From the NCBI GenBank assembly GCA_020633295.1, contig JACKDW010000008.1, positions 1 to 64,000 of the forward strand: a stretch of 64,000 nt of DNA. The letters run 5' to 3'. The notes beneath the pieces are model-generated. The model made no database searches and had not been told where the DNA came from. It saw only the letters and a program-made list of their open reading frames with translations. Source of the stretch: Myxococcales bacterium. GTDB taxonomy: Bacteria; Myxococcota_A; Polyangia; Nannocystales; Nannocystaceae. Positions 43,640 through 52,796 of the stretch are shown piece by piece. Within the stretch, counting starts at the first letter, position 1. Every line of letters starts with the position of its first letter. Made by a program: the position numbers and the translations under genes.

Positions 43640-44536
43640 ATGAAGATGTACATACGAACGTCCCTTACCCTCGCGCTCGCGCTCATCGCCTCCGCCTGTG
43701 ACCCCGTCGCGCCGAACGACAGCGACGGCACCACCGGCGCCGACACGAGCACCTCCGACGACAACGCGTCGACCGGCGTCGACAGCGACGCGGTGACGAC
43801 CACGACCGGGGCGCCGACCACGACCTGGGCGCCGACCACGACCACCGGCGTGGGCGACAGCGACTCCGCGGGCGACAGCGACGCCATCCCCGATCCGAAC
43901 CTGCCGCCGGAGTGCATGGTCGCGCCCGTCGAGGAGCCCGGCGTCGCGCTCGACCTGCACGGCTGGGAGGACAGCAACGGGCACTCGAGCTGGCAGGGGA
44001 CGTGCGCGGTCACGGACGTCGCGCAGGCCGACGCGATCGTCACGACCTTCGCGTGCGGCGCGGAGCCGGAGGGGCCGACGACGATCACGCTGACCTTCGT
44101 GCCCACGCAGTCCTTCGACGCATGGTCGATTGGACAGGATGTGAAGATCGTCTACGGCGCGGACGAGTGGAACGACGGCGCGTACCTCGCGGCGCGCTCG
44201 CCCGACGACGACGCGCTGCTCGCCGCGATCGCCTACGGCGGCGGCGACGGGGGCTTCCCCTCCCTCAACGATCACGTCGCGCCGCTCGCGTTCGACGAGG
44301 ACTACTCGATGTGCGGGGCGCCGGGCGCGAGCTCGGGCTACATCGCGCCGCTGGCGATGACGGTCTCGAGCCCGGGCGAGGCCGACGACGTCACGATGCT
44401 GCAGGGCGACGAGCTGGCGCTGAGCGGGGCGCTGGACGAGCAGTACGGCGTCGCGCTGTACCGCGCCGAGACGGGCGACCTCAACAACTCGCACTACGGC
44501 TCGTGGATCGAGCTGCTCGTGCACCGGCTGCCGTGA
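43640..44536 (+). CDS. Secreted lipoprotein with Ser/Thr/Asp linker
   Basis: 298 residues. The lipoprotein signal is LALALIASAC. A Thr/Ser/Asp-rich linker follows to about 80 (APTTTWAPTTTTG), then a compact domain with Cys at ECMV, GTCA, FACG and SMCG. GWEDSNGHSSWQGTCAV resembles surface lipoproteins of Nannocystaceae, but no function is known. It has its own tandem-repeat upstream region and is followed by a strong palindrome, so it is probably monocistronic. Confidence 0.8.
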   Translation: MKMYIRTSLTLALALIASACDPVAPNDSDGTTGADTSTSDDNASTGVDSDAVTTTTGAPTTTWAPTTTTGVGDSDSAGDSDAIPDPNLPPECMVAPVEEPGVALDLHGWEDSNGHSSWQGTCAVTDVAQADAIVTTFACGAEPEGPTTITLTFVPTQSFDAWSIGQDVKIVYGADEWNDGAYLAARSPDDDALLAAIAYGGGDGGFPSLNDHVAPLAFDEDYSMCGAPGASSGYIAPLAMTVSSPGEADDVTMLQGDELALSGALDEQYGVALYRAETGDLNNSHYGSWIELLVHRLP

Positions 44537-44548
44537 GCCCGCTGCGGA

Positions 44549-44570
44549 CCCGGGCGGCGCGCCGCCCGGG
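44549..44570. terminator. 22-base perfect palindrome between two lipoprotein genes
   Basis: The arm CCCGGGCGGCG (44549-44559) is exactly mirrored by CGCCGCCCGGG (44560-44570). It begins 13 bases after the stop of the upstream gene and touches the TATACT element. It would make a very stable hairpin for termination; no U-tract follows. Confidence 0.55.
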
Positions 44571-44576
44571 TATACT
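44571..44576 (+). promoter_or_regulatory. -10-like TATACT for the 44598 gene
   Basis: TATACT follows the 22-base palindrome at once and lies 21 bases before ATG 44598. Transcription would start at about 44583, giving a leader of about 15 bases. Confidence 0.45.
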
Positions 44577-44597
44577 CGCGGCGCGAGCACGTTCAGC

Positions 44598-46046
44598 ATG
44601 TCCCTTGAGACCTCTTGGAAGACGCGACGCGTCGCCGCGCTGCTGCTCGGCGGCGCGCTCGCCTGCGGCGACGCGGGCGCGGACGCGACGACCGACGGCG
44701 CGAGCGCGGGGCCGGGGAGCGCCGCGACCGGCGACCTGAGCACGGGCGGCGCGTCGACGACGAGCGGCGAGGCGACGTCGAGCACGGGCGGCGCGAGCGC
44801 GTCGGGCACCGAGGCGAGCACGGGCGGGTCCACGACGTCGACGACTGGCTCCGCGGGCGAGACGACCGAGGCGACCGCCGTCGAGACGACCGCCGAGACG
44901 ACCGAGGCGGCGACGACCGGCGGGCCCTACGACTTCGACGACGTCGCGCCGCTCGAGGACTCGCCGCTCGACCCGGGCTGGAGCTGCGCCGCGTTCATCT
45001 CGGGCGACGACGTGTGGCTGCGGACCGCGCAGGACGGCCAGGAGCGCTTCGACGCGCGCGTCGGCGCGGGCGGGGCGATCGCCGAGCTGCGCGACATCGC
45101 GGGCGGCTACGCGCCGCTGCTCTCGCCGTCGTTCAACGACGAGGCGACCGACCGCGTGATCCAGTGGACGTGGTGGGCGCCGAGCGTCACACACCCGGTC
45201 GACGGCCTGCCCGAGTTCGAGTGGCGGTTTAACGTCACGCAGGGCGGGACCTTCGACGACCTGCTCGCGCCGATCCACTGGGTCACGCTCGACGCGGCGG
45301 GCTGCCGGGTCGAGGTCTACGCGTCGCCGCGCGATCAGTGGAAGACCGAGCAGCAGCCGCACATGCAGGGCACGTTCGCCGCGCGCACGCTGTACCAGGT
45401 GATCGGACCTGGCCTGATCGCCATCCGCCGGACGCTGCTGGTGCCGCCGGCGACGCTCGAGGGCGCGCCCGCGCCGTTCGCCGCGGTGTACCTCGAGGGC
45501 TGGACGCCGATGCGGCGCCCGACCTTCGACGCGCTCGCGCTCGGCCTCGCGCCCGACGGGGCGCCGACGTGGTGGTACAAGGCCGGGCAGAACCTCCCGA
45601 CGTACCCGCAGATCGACGTCTCGACGACCTCGGGCTTCGCGCTCGTGTTCAACAGCGTCGCGCCGAGCGATCCGGTCGTCGGCGTGCTGTTCGGGACCCG
45701 GGCGCCCTGCCGCTACGTCGCCGGCGAGTGCGTCGAGACGGGCGGGCACGTGCTCAACTCGATGGAGTGGAACAACGGCATCGGCGTGCTCCCGGGCCTG
45801 CACCTCACGGACGTCGAGACCGGCGTCGTCGTCGAGACCTACATGGTGCTCGCGCCGAGCCGGGCGCTCATGAGCGGGCTGCCGGATCAGCTGTACGCGC
45901 TCGCGCCGACGATCCCGGCGCCGCGCCTGCTCGAGCCCGGCGCCGCGCTCTCGCCCGCGCTCGCCGAGCTGGTCGAGACGCTCGCCGAGCTGCCGGCGCA
46001 GCAGGGCACGCGGACCGAGCACCTCGGGCCGCTGGTCTCGCCGTAG
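44598..46046 (+). CDS. Secreted lipoprotein, large C-terminal domain of unknown function
   Basis: 482 residues. The lipoprotein signal is VAALLLGGALACGD, then a Ser/Thr/Gly linker (residues about 25-110). A folded domain of about 370 residues follows, rich in Trp and Tyr (VIQWTWWAPSVTHPVDG, FEWRFNVTQGGTF, FAAVYLEGWTPM). It has few Cys. The linker is probably O-glycosylated or simply extended. It lies between two other exported or enzymatic genes, with its own TATACT promoter. Function unknown; strand and frame are well supported by a single clean ORF. Confidence 0.8.
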   Translation: MSLETSWKTRRVAALLLGGALACGDAGADATTDGASAGPGSAATGDLSTGGASTTSGEATSSTGGASASGTEASTGGSTTSTTGSAGETTEATAVETTAETTEAATTGGPYDFDDVAPLEDSPLDPGWSCAAFISGDDVWLRTAQDGQERFDARVGAGGAIAELRDIAGGYAPLLSPSFNDEATDRVIQWTWWAPSVTHPVDGLPEFEWRFNVTQGGTFDDLLAPIHWVTLDAAGCRVEVYASPRDQWKTEQQPHMQGTFAARTLYQVIGPGLIAIRRTLLVPPATLEGAPAPFAAVYLEGWTPMRRPTFDALALGLAPDGAPTWWYKAGQNLPTYPQIDVSTTSGFALVFNSVAPSDPVVGVLFGTRAPCRYVAGECVETGGHVLNSMEWNNGIGVLPGLHLTDVETGVVVETYMVLAPSRALMSGLPDQLYALAPTIPAPRLLEPGAALSPALAELVETLAELPAQQGTRTEHLGPLVSP

Positions 46047-46283
46047 CGAGCGCACGATCCGCTGCGTGAGCGCCGTCGAGGACACCGACGTCGCGTTTGG
46101 AACATGTCTGATCGACCATCTCGTTCGCTACGGGCCCGACCGCACGGCGGGGCCCCTGCGTTTTCGGGTCCGCGGAGCTCCCCGCGCCCGACGACGAGAG
46201 CTGCGCCGAGCCGCGCGCCGACGCGCTCGCGCGCGCCGACGAGTGACGTCCACGTCCGCCGTCGGCGGCGCGCGGATCGACGC

Positions 46284-47297
46284 TCACACGCGCAGCAGCA
46301 TCTTGCCCAGCTTCTCGCCGCGCAGCAGCTGGCGCAGGCTCTCGGGCAGGTTGTCGAAGCCCTCGCGCAGGTCCTCGCGGATCTTCAGCTTGCCGGCGCC
46401 GGCCCAGCCGAGCAGCTCGCCGATCGCCTCGGGGAAGCGCGCGGCGTAGTCCGTGCAGATGAAGCCCTGTACCCGCAGGCGCCGCATGAGGATCATGCCG
46501 AAGGCGTAGGGGCCGGGGACCTTGTCCTGCGCGTTGTAGCTCTCGATCATGCCGCAGAGCGCGACGCGGCCGTAGAGGTTCATGCGCAGGAGGATCGCGT
46601 CGAAGATCGAGCCGCCGACGTTTTCGAAGCAGACGTCGATGCCGTCGGGGCACAGGCGGTCGAGCGCGGCGCCGACGTCCTCGGACTTGTAGTCGACGGC
46701 GCCGTCGAAGCCGAGCTCGTCGGTGATGTACTCGCACTTCTCGCGGCCGCCGGTGATGCCGATGACGCGCAGGCCCTTGATCTTCGCCAGCTGCCCGACG
46801 AGCGCGCCGACGCTGCCGGAGGCCGCGTCGACGACCAGCGTCTCGCCGGCCTTCGGGCGCGCGACCTCGAGCAGGCCGAAGTAGGCGGTCATGCCCGAGG
46901 TCGCGCCGATCAGGCTCAGCGCCTGGGTCTCGGGGATCGGCAGCGCCGGCAGCTTGAAGGCGCCGAGCGCCTCGGGCGTGCCGGTCGGGTGGGTCGCCCA
47001 GCCCCACGCGCCGGTGACGAGGTCGCCCTCGGCGTAGTCGGGGTGCGCCGAGCGCTCGACGACGCCGAGCGTGAGCGCGCGGACGACGTCGCCGAGCTCG
47101 ATGGGCGGCATGTACTGCGGCATGTCGCTCATCCAGATCCGGTTGGTCGGGTCGAGCGAGATCCAGCGCGTCCGCAGCTGAATCTCGCCGCGCTCCGGCG
47201 CGCGGACGGGCGCCTCTCGGCGCGCGAGGTCGGAGTCCTTGAGCTCGCCGACGGGGCGCGACTCGAGGGTGTAGTAGCGGTTGCGTGGTGACGTCAT
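46284..47297 (-). CDS. Zinc-independent medium-chain NADP-dependent oxidoreductase (CurA/PTGR-like)
   Basis: 337 residues from ATG 47297 (an ATG at 47315 would add six). It has the N-terminal GroES-like fold and a Rossmann fold with VDAASGSVGALVGQL (AxGxxG). It lacks the zinc ligands of alcohol dehydrogenases. RWISLDPTNRIWMSD and NVGGSIFDAIL match the family that reduces alpha,beta-unsaturated ketones and aldehydes (leukotriene B4 dehydrogenase, CurA). Cytoplasmic detoxification of reactive carbonyls is likely. About 75 bases separate it from the hypothetical membrane protein upstream. Confidence 0.9.
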   Translation of the reverse strand: MTSPRNRYYTLESRPVGELKDSDLARREAPVRAPERGEIQLRTRWISLDPTNRIWMSDMPQYMPPIELGDVVRALTLGVVERSAHPDYAEGDLVTGAWGWATHPTGTPEALGAFKLPALPIPETQALSLIGATSGMTAYFGLLEVARPKAGETLVVDAASGSVGALVGQLAKIKGLRVIGITGGREKCEYITDELGFDGAVDYKSEDVGAALDRLCPDGIDVCFENVGGSIFDAILLRMNLYGRVALCGMIESYNAQDKVPGPYAFGMILMRRLRVQGFICTDYAARFPEAIGELLGWAGAGKLKIREDLREGFDNLPESLRQLLRGEKLGKMLLRV

Positions 47298-47373
47298 GTT
47301 GTGAGAGCGAGCCATAGCACGTCGCCGCGGGGGCGCGGGAGCGCGGGACTGGGGGCGCAGCGGGGGCGCCGGC

Positions 47374-48510
47374 TCAGCGGTGCAGCGCGAGCAGGCTCTC
47401 GCCGCCCTCGACGGCCGCGTGGGCGTGGCCGTGGTCCTCGAGGAAGCGCAGCAGGTGGGCGGTGTCGCGGTCGGTGAGCGCGTGGTCGATGGGCACGTGC
47501 TCGCCGTGACGACACGCGGGGCGCGCCGGCGGGGCGTAGGTGGGGGGCAGGTAGCCCGCGAGCCGCAGCGGCGCGTGCTCGTCGGCCGCGAGCTCGATGA
47601 CGTGGCGGTGGGCGAAGTCTCGGTCGCGCTCGACGGCCCAGCGCGACCGCAGCGAGCGCTCGTCGGCCGCGAACGCGCGGGGCGGCTCGGGCTCGCCGCG
47701 GCGAGCCCCGTCGAGGAGCACGCGCCCGTCGCTGGCGAGCAGCAGCGCGTCCATGTCCTCGGGGATCGGCGAGAGCGCCTCGCCGTCTTGGCCGTCGCGC
47801 CACACGCCCATGATGAGCGCGAACATCTGCATGGGCAGCGCGGGCAGCACGATGTACCAGAGCTGGGGCAGCGCGAGCACCACGCCGCCGATGACGATCA
47901 TCGCGCACGCGAGCTCGCGGCGATCGATCCGGGGCCTGCGCGTGGCGCCGGGGGCGAGGGTCGCCGGGCCGAAGGTGCCCACGAGCTCGGCGCGCGTCGC
48001 CGCGGCGTCGAGCAGCGCGAGCGCGCGGGCGAGGTGCGGGCGCTGGTTGGCGTGCCCGCGGTAGGGGCTGCCCGGCTCGCGCGTGGCGCTGCAGGCCTCG
48101 TCGAGGCGATCGAGCAGCTCGAGGAACGCGTCGTGCGTGAGCACGATGTCGCAGCGGCGCACCGAGTCCGCGAGCGGCCGCGCGCGCGCGCTCGCGTCCT
48201 CGTCGTCGTCATCCGGGAGCGTGTAGGTCCGTGGGCTGCCGATGACCCAGGCGCGCTCCGCCGCGTGCACGCGGACCGCGAGCGCGCTGCGCTCCCCGGG
48301 GCCGATGATCCAGTCGACGAACTCGGCGCGCGTGATCCCGGGCGACGCGAGCAGCTGCTCGAGCGCGCGCTCGTGCGGCGAGACTCGCTCGGCGGGCTCG
48401 TGCTCGCTCACGCGCGCGAGCCCGTCGCGGCCTCGCGGGCCCGCGCCCTCGCGCGGCCGGCCCCACGGGCTCAGCTCGGCGCCAGGGCACAGGCTCGCGT
48501 CGATCGCCAT
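47374..48510 (-). CDS. Hypothetical protein with two membrane segments
   Basis: 378 residues from ATG 48510, which has a good ribosome-binding site (GTGGAGGGG directly before). It has a long hydrophilic N-terminus, then adjacent hydrophobic stretches IVIGGVVLALPQLWYIVLPALPMQMFALIMG at about 216-246 forming a hairpin, and then an acidic/His-rich C-terminal part. The N-terminal part has PGITRAEFVDWIIGP and VLTHDAFLELLDRLDE. No family recognised. It may be co-transcribed with the oxidoreductase downstream (about 75-base gap). Confidence 0.65.
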   Translation of the reverse strand: MAIDASLCPGAELSPWGRPREGAGPRGRDGLARVSEHEPAERVSPHERALEQLLASPGITRAEFVDWIIGPGERSALAVRVHAAERAWVIGSPRTYTLPDDDDEDASARARPLADSVRRCDIVLTHDAFLELLDRLDEACSATREPGSPYRGHANQRPHLARALALLDAAATRAELVGTFGPATLAPGATRRPRIDRRELACAMIVIGGVVLALPQLWYIVLPALPMQMFALIMGVWRDGQDGEALSPIPEDMDALLLASDGRVLLDGARRGEPEPPRAFAADERSLRSRWAVERDRDFAHRHVIELAADEHAPLRLAGYLPPTYAPPARPACRHGEHVPIDHALTDRDTAHLLRFLEDHGHAHAAVEGGESLLALHR

Positions 48511-49084
48511 CCCCTCCACGGTATCACCGCGGGGGCGCGCGCGTCGGCTCGCGCGGCGCTGGAACATGATCGGGAACATGATCGAAGAGTCAGGGCGACG
48601 CGCGGGCGTCCTCGCCGGCGCGCGCGAGCGCGGCGCGCAAACGTTTCAGGGCTCGCGTGGGGCTGACGCGCGCGGTCGCGTCGCGCGACGCGGGGCCTCG
48701 CGCGGCGCGGGGCCTCGCGCGACCAGGGGCGGCGAGCCCCTCGTAGCGAGGATATGAGGACACGCGGACGCGGTCTTCAGGGGCCGACGCGTTCGATCCG
48801 CGCGCGCGCGAGCGCGCGCGGCCCGTCGCCGCAGGGGAGCGCGGGATCGTCTCGTGCTCCTCGCGTCCGCAGCTCGGCGGGCGTCCGAGGGCGTCTGCGT
48901 CGGCGCCGGTGGTCTCGCCGCGTCGACGGTCCGCGCGGCGCCGCGGCGGAGCGCGGTCTCGCCAGGTCGTCGCGGCGCTGGCGAGCCGCGTGCGTCGACC
49001 CAGGCGCCTGGGCGTGCGTCGCTTGAGCCGCGGCGCGCCCGTGCTAGCGTTCCCGCGTCAATTACATTTCTCAAGGGACATGTC
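48511..49084. other. Divergent intergenic region, no gene recognised
   Basis: 574 bases between the divergent starts at 48510 and 49085. There are several Arg-rich frames without start context. An AT-rich end (CAATTACATTTCTCAAGGGA) holds the ribosome-binding site AGGGA for the lipoprotein gene, which makes 49085 the likely start. No promoter or repeat is certain. Confidence 0.5.
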
Positions 49085-49780
49085 ATGAAAAACATCTTAG
49101 ATTGGGCCGCGGTCGCGGCGCTGGTGATCGCGGTCGCCTGCGGCGACGACGTGACCACGACCAGCGAGGGCGGCTCGAGCTCGAGCGACGGCTCGACGGG
49201 CGCGACCGCGGGCACGACAGCGGGCGCGACCGTGGGCGGCACCACCAGCGCGGCGACAACGGGCGGCGGGTCCGACTCCGGGGGCTCCAGCGGCGGGACC
49301 ACGGAGGGCGTGACGAGCGGGCCGACGACGAGCGGCGCGACGACGAGCGGCGCGACGACGGGCGACGCGACGACGGGCGACGCGACGACGGGCGACGGCA
49401 CGACCGGGGGCAGCGCGACGACGGGCGCGACGACGGGCGCGACGACGGGCGCGACGACGGGCGCGACGACCGGGGACGGGACCACCGGCGACATGGAGTT
49501 CGAAACCTGCGACGAGCTGCTCGCGGCGTTCGCCGAGGAGACGCTCGCCGTCCGCAGCTGCGAGCAGGACGACGAGTGCGGGCAGGTGCTCGAGGGCACG
49601 AGCTGCGGGTGCACGCGCAACTGGGTCGCGCGCCTCGACGCCGACACCGACTGGTTCTGGCAGCTCGTCGACATCGGCGGCGAGCTGGGGTGCGACTTCC
49701 CCTTCATCAGCACCTGCGACTGCCCCGCGGTCGACGGCTTCGCCTGCGTCGACAACATCTGCAGCTGGAACTACCTGTAG
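49085..49780 (+). CDS. Lipoprotein with Thr/Gly repeat linker and Cys-rich C-terminal domain
   Basis: 231 residues from ATG 49085. The signal is AALVIAVACGDD with the lipobox Cys at about 19. Residues 25-138 are Ser/Thr/Gly/Ala low complexity, including ATTGATTG-type runs encoded by 9- and 12-base repeats (49320-49490). The C-terminal domain (about 139-231) has ten Cys (CDELL, SCEQDDECGQVL, SCGCTRNW, CDFPF, CDCPA, CVDNICSW), a disulfide-rich fold. It is convergent with the kinase at 49814. Surface exposure is likely; function unknown. Confidence 0.78.
   Translation: MKNILDWAAVAALVIAVACGDDVTTTSEGGSSSSDGSTGATAGTTAGATVGGTTSAATTGGGSDSGGSSGGTTEGVTSGPTTSGATTSGATTGDATTGDATTGDGTTGGSATTGATTGATTGATTGATTGDGTTGDMEFETCDELLAAFAEETLAVRSCEQDDECGQVLEGTSCGCTRNWVARLDADTDWFWQLVDIGGELGCDFPFISTCDCPAVDGFACVDNICSWNYL
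49320..49490. repeat. Low-complexity repeat in the lipoprotein linker
   Basis: Units of GCGACGACGGGC and related 12- to 15-base blocks repeat in frame and encode the Ala-Thr-Thr-Gly linker. The period is a multiple of three, so length changes would stay in frame. Confidence 0.6.
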
Positions 49781-49813
49781 CGGGCGCCTGCGGTCGCGGG
49801 ACGTCGCGCGCGG

Positions 49814-51718
49814 TCACGACGCGCGGGGCGGCCCGTCGTCGGCGACCGCCGGGCCCTGGTTGTAGCGATCGGCCGCGAGCATGATCAGCGGCACCGCCGA
49901 GGTCGTCACCAGGAAGATCACGCGCGAGACCCCGGGCGCGAGCGTCATCGCGACGCTCGCGCCGATCACCGCGATCCCGACGAGCACGACGCCGGGCAGC
50001 GGCAGGCGGATCGTGCACATGCCGACGCCGATGAGCAGCAGGTCGGAGGACATGACCGAGAGACCAGGATCATCGAGCACGTAGCCGCGGATCCGGTTGA
50101 TCAGGATCAGCGTCAGCACGACGCCGACGAAGCGGACGTACTGGCGCCCGGCGAGGTTGGCGGTCAGGCGCCGCCAGCGGGGGACGATGAGCAGCGCCGC
50201 GATCAGGCACAGCACCACCGCGAGCACGATGAGGCGCGCCGGCGGGGTGTCGGCGCGCGGCGTCGGGTTGACGAGGTACAGCCCGAGGTTCATGAGCGCG
50301 ACGGTCGCGATGATCCCCGAGATCAGGGTCAGGCGCGCGGGCTCAGCCCGGCGCAGCGCGACCTCCTCCTCGAGCGAGCTCAGGCGCGCCTCGGTGGTCT
50401 CGCGCGCCTCGATCAAGCGCTCGAGGCGCTCACGCTGCTCGCGCGGCGCGTCGTCGAGCGCGTCGAGGATCCGCGCCGCGCCGTGGACGTTGGCGCGCTC
50501 GAGCTCGTACGCGAGCATCTCGAGCATCGCGCGTCGACGTCCCTCGCGCGCGGACTCGAGATCCGCCCAGATCTCGAGCGCCTGCTCGTAGCGGATCACG
50601 ACCTGCTGAAACGTCGCGGTCAGCTCGGCCTCGGCGCTGCGGCTCGACGGCTCGGCGCCCCGCAGCAGCGCGCCGAGGCGCTCGTGCTGGCGCGTCGCGG
50701 CGCGCAGCGCCGCGGTCGCGCGCCGGTGCTCGAGGTAGCGCTGCAGCGCCTGCCGCAGCGACTCGACGTCCGGGAAGCGCCGCGCCGGGTCGCGGTGACA
50801 CGCGCGGTTGCAGATCGCGGCCAGCTCCTCGGGGACCTCGGGCCCGTAGCGGTGCGGGGGCGACTCGAGCGCGCGCGCGAGCACCTCTCGCACCGTCGCG
50901 CCGGCGTGCCGGTGCTGGCCGGTGAGCACCTCGTGGAGCGTCGCGCCCAGCAGGTAGACGTCGGAGCGCGGGCTGATGCCGTCGCGCTCGCCCAGGACCA
51001 TCTCCGGCGGCATGTAGGCCGGGCTGCCGACGAGCTGCTGCTTCGCGGGCGCGCCGAGCTCGAGCGCGAGGCCCCAGTCGACGAGGTACAGCTCGCCGAA
51101 CTCGCCGAGCATCACGTTCGAGGGCTTGAGGTCGCGGTGGAGGACGCCGCGGCTGTGGGCGAACTCCACGGCCTGGCACACGCGCGTCAGGATCTCGACG
51201 TGGGCCGCGAGCGCGTTCTCGTCGACGCGCACGCGCGCGCGGTCGAGCGCCAAGCGGGCCTCCCAGCTCTCGCCCTGGATGCGCTTCATGACGACGAGCG
51301 GGCCGAGCTCGGGGTGATGCCCGATCGTGTGGATCGGGATGATGTTGGGGTGCTCGAGCGAGCCGGTGATCCGGGCCTCGCGCAGCAGCAGCGCGGCGCG
51401 GGACGGGCTCGGGTCGAGCAGGCGCTTGACCGCGACGTCGCGGTTGAGCAGCGGCTGGTGGGCGAGCTCGACGATCCCCACGCCGCCCTCGCCGAGCTGC
51501 CCGCGGACGTAGAGGTGCGGGGAGAGCGGGTCGAGGACGGGCTCGTCGTCGCCGCGCACGAGCTCGAGTCGCGGGAGGCTCAGCGCGAGCTCTCGCGCCG
51601 TCGCCTGCGGATCGTCGCGGGTGATCGAGACGCGCCCGAGCGTGTCCGCGGGCGCGGCGTCACTCGAGAGCGCCTGCTCGGCGAGCGTCTTCGCGATCCA
51701 TGCGGGGTCGACGGACAT
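49814..51718 (-). CDS. Ser/Thr protein kinase with C-terminal multi-helix membrane domain
   Basis: 634 residues from ATG 51718. The kinase domain (about 68-345) has GQLGEGGVGIV, DVAVKRLL, HRDLKPSNVML and SPAYMPPEM. The DFG motif is VDWG, keeping the metal-binding Asp. A helical linker with a long coiled coil follows (about 350-470). The last 160 residues hold five or six membrane helices (LTLISGIIATVALMNLGLYL, LIVLAVVLCLIAALLIVP and others). The N-terminal 65 residues are helical. It is likely a receptor whose sensor is in the membrane itself. TAGGAT lies 17 bases before the ATG. Confidence 0.88.
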   Translation of the reverse strand: MSVDPAWIAKTLAEQALSSDAAPADTLGRVSITRDDPQATARELALSLPRLELVRGDDEPVLDPLSPHLYVRGQLGEGGVGIVELAHQPLLNRDVAVKRLLDPSPSRAALLLREARITGSLEHPNIIPIHTIGHHPELGPLVVMKRIQGESWEARLALDRARVRVDENALAAHVEILTRVCQAVEFAHSRGVLHRDLKPSNVMLGEFGELYLVDWGLALELGAPAKQQLVGSPAYMPPEMVLGERDGISPRSDVYLLGATLHEVLTGQHRHAGATVREVLARALESPPHRYGPEVPEELAAICNRACHRDPARRFPDVESLRQALQRYLEHRRATAALRAATRQHERLGALLRGAEPSSRSAEAELTATFQQVVIRYEQALEIWADLESAREGRRRAMLEMLAYELERANVHGAARILDALDDAPREQRERLERLIEARETTEARLSSLEEEVALRRAEPARLTLISGIIATVALMNLGLYLVNPTPRADTPPARLIVLAVVLCLIAALLIVPRWRRLTANLAGRQYVRFVGVVLTLILINRIRGYVLDDPGLSVMSSDLLLIGVGMCTIRLPLPGVVLVGIAVIGASVAMTLAPGVSRVIFLVTTSAVPLIMLAADRYNQGPAVADDGPPRAS

Positions 51719-52051
51719 CTGGGACCGGGAGCCGGATCCTAACAGCCCTCCGCGGCGCGCTCGCGGGTGCGCGAGCGCGGCGACGGTGGCGGGAAAAGAT
51801 GCCCAATTCGCCAGGTCAACAGCGGGCGCGCGGGCGTGCACGGGGGGCGCGCGCCGCTGCGGCAGCGGGCGCGCGTCGACGCGCGCGAGCGTGCGGCGCA
51901 GGCTCGCGCGGGCCCGCGCGTGCGTCGGTCGGGCGCGCGGGCGCCGGTGAGCGCGTCGGCGCCTTCGGACGGCTGGGTACAACGACGACGCGCGCGCCGC
52001 TTCGCGGAGCGCGTCACGCCCGCGATCGCGCCGGCGGGCTATGCTCGACGC
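51719..52051. other. Divergent intergenic region between kinase and lipoprotein genes
   Basis: 333 very GC-rich bases with no supported ORF. It contains the candidate promoters for both sides (TAGGAT on the minus strand at 51736-51741, TATGCT at 52040-52045). Confidence 0.45.
52040..52045 (+). promoter_or_regulatory. -10-like TATGCT for the 52052 lipoprotein gene
   Basis: TATGCT is followed by six bases and the GTG at 52052. This spacing supports that start over the later ATG. Confidence 0.4.
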
Positions 52052-52759
52052 GTGCGGAGTCGACGGAGTTCCATGATCGCGGCGCTGTGGCTGGCGGCGT
52101 GCGCCGGTGATGACGGCGTGGGCACCGAGGCGGGGAGCGGCGGCGCCGAGTCGAGCGAGGGCGCGTCGTCCTCGTCGTCGGCGCCGTCCTCGTCGTCGGG
52201 GCCGACGTCCTCGGGCGACGGGACGAGCTCGACCGGCGAGGACGTGGACGAGGCGACGCTGCTCGTCACCGAGTTCACGATCCCGGCGGGCGCGACCGTC
52301 GTCGAGTTCGAGTTTGAAGCCGACGGGGAGGCGCCGCCGTTCTCGACCGTCGGCGCGCCGGTCCGGGTGGCGGTCGTCGACCGCTCGCACCCGGCGCGCG
52401 ACCAGTCGCAGCTGTGCATGGGAAACCATCCGCTCAACGGCTGCGCGACGGTCGACTACGGCGCGTTCGGCATGACCCACGACAACCGCCTCACCGTCGC
52501 CGGCGACGGCGCGCCGGTCGAGCTCCACCTGCACAAGGATCGCAGCGTCCAGCCGCTCGCCGAGCCGCTGCCCCCCGACGAGTGAGACCACGTCTCGCTG
52601 GGCCAGTTGGTCCAGGAGTGGAGCGGGGTGCTCGAGGGCGAGATCGTCGGCGACGCGTGGGCGCTGTCCATGACGTTTTCGAACATCGACGACAACGCGC
52701 CCGACGGGCTGCGGGGGCCGACGACGGTCGAGATCAGCGTGACGGTGTCGGCGCCCTGA
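52052..52759 (+). pseudogene. Secreted lipoprotein interrupted by an in-frame TGA
   Basis: From GTG 52052 the frame gives the lipoprotein signal MIAALWLAACAGDD, a Ser/Gly linker, and a beta-rich domain (LVTEFTIPAGATVVEFEF, HPLNGCATVDYGAFGM) ending LPPDE at TGA 52583-52585. The same frame then continues with coding character (DHVSLGQLVQEWSGVLEGEI, ALSMTFSNIDDNAP, TVEISVTVSAP) to TGA 52757-52759. A single TGG-to-TGA change would explain this, giving PPDEWDHVSLG. It is either a nonsense mutation, a base-call error, or readthrough. The short form would lose about 57 residues. Confidence 0.6.
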
Positions 52760-52796
52760 GCTCGCCGCGCTCCGGACCGCGACCGCGCGTCGCGAC

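Noticed and set aside
52583..52585. TGA as a selenocysteine codon
   Set aside because: No hairpin resembling a SECIS was recognised and the family is an ordinary lipoprotein; a TGG-to-TGA change is simpler.
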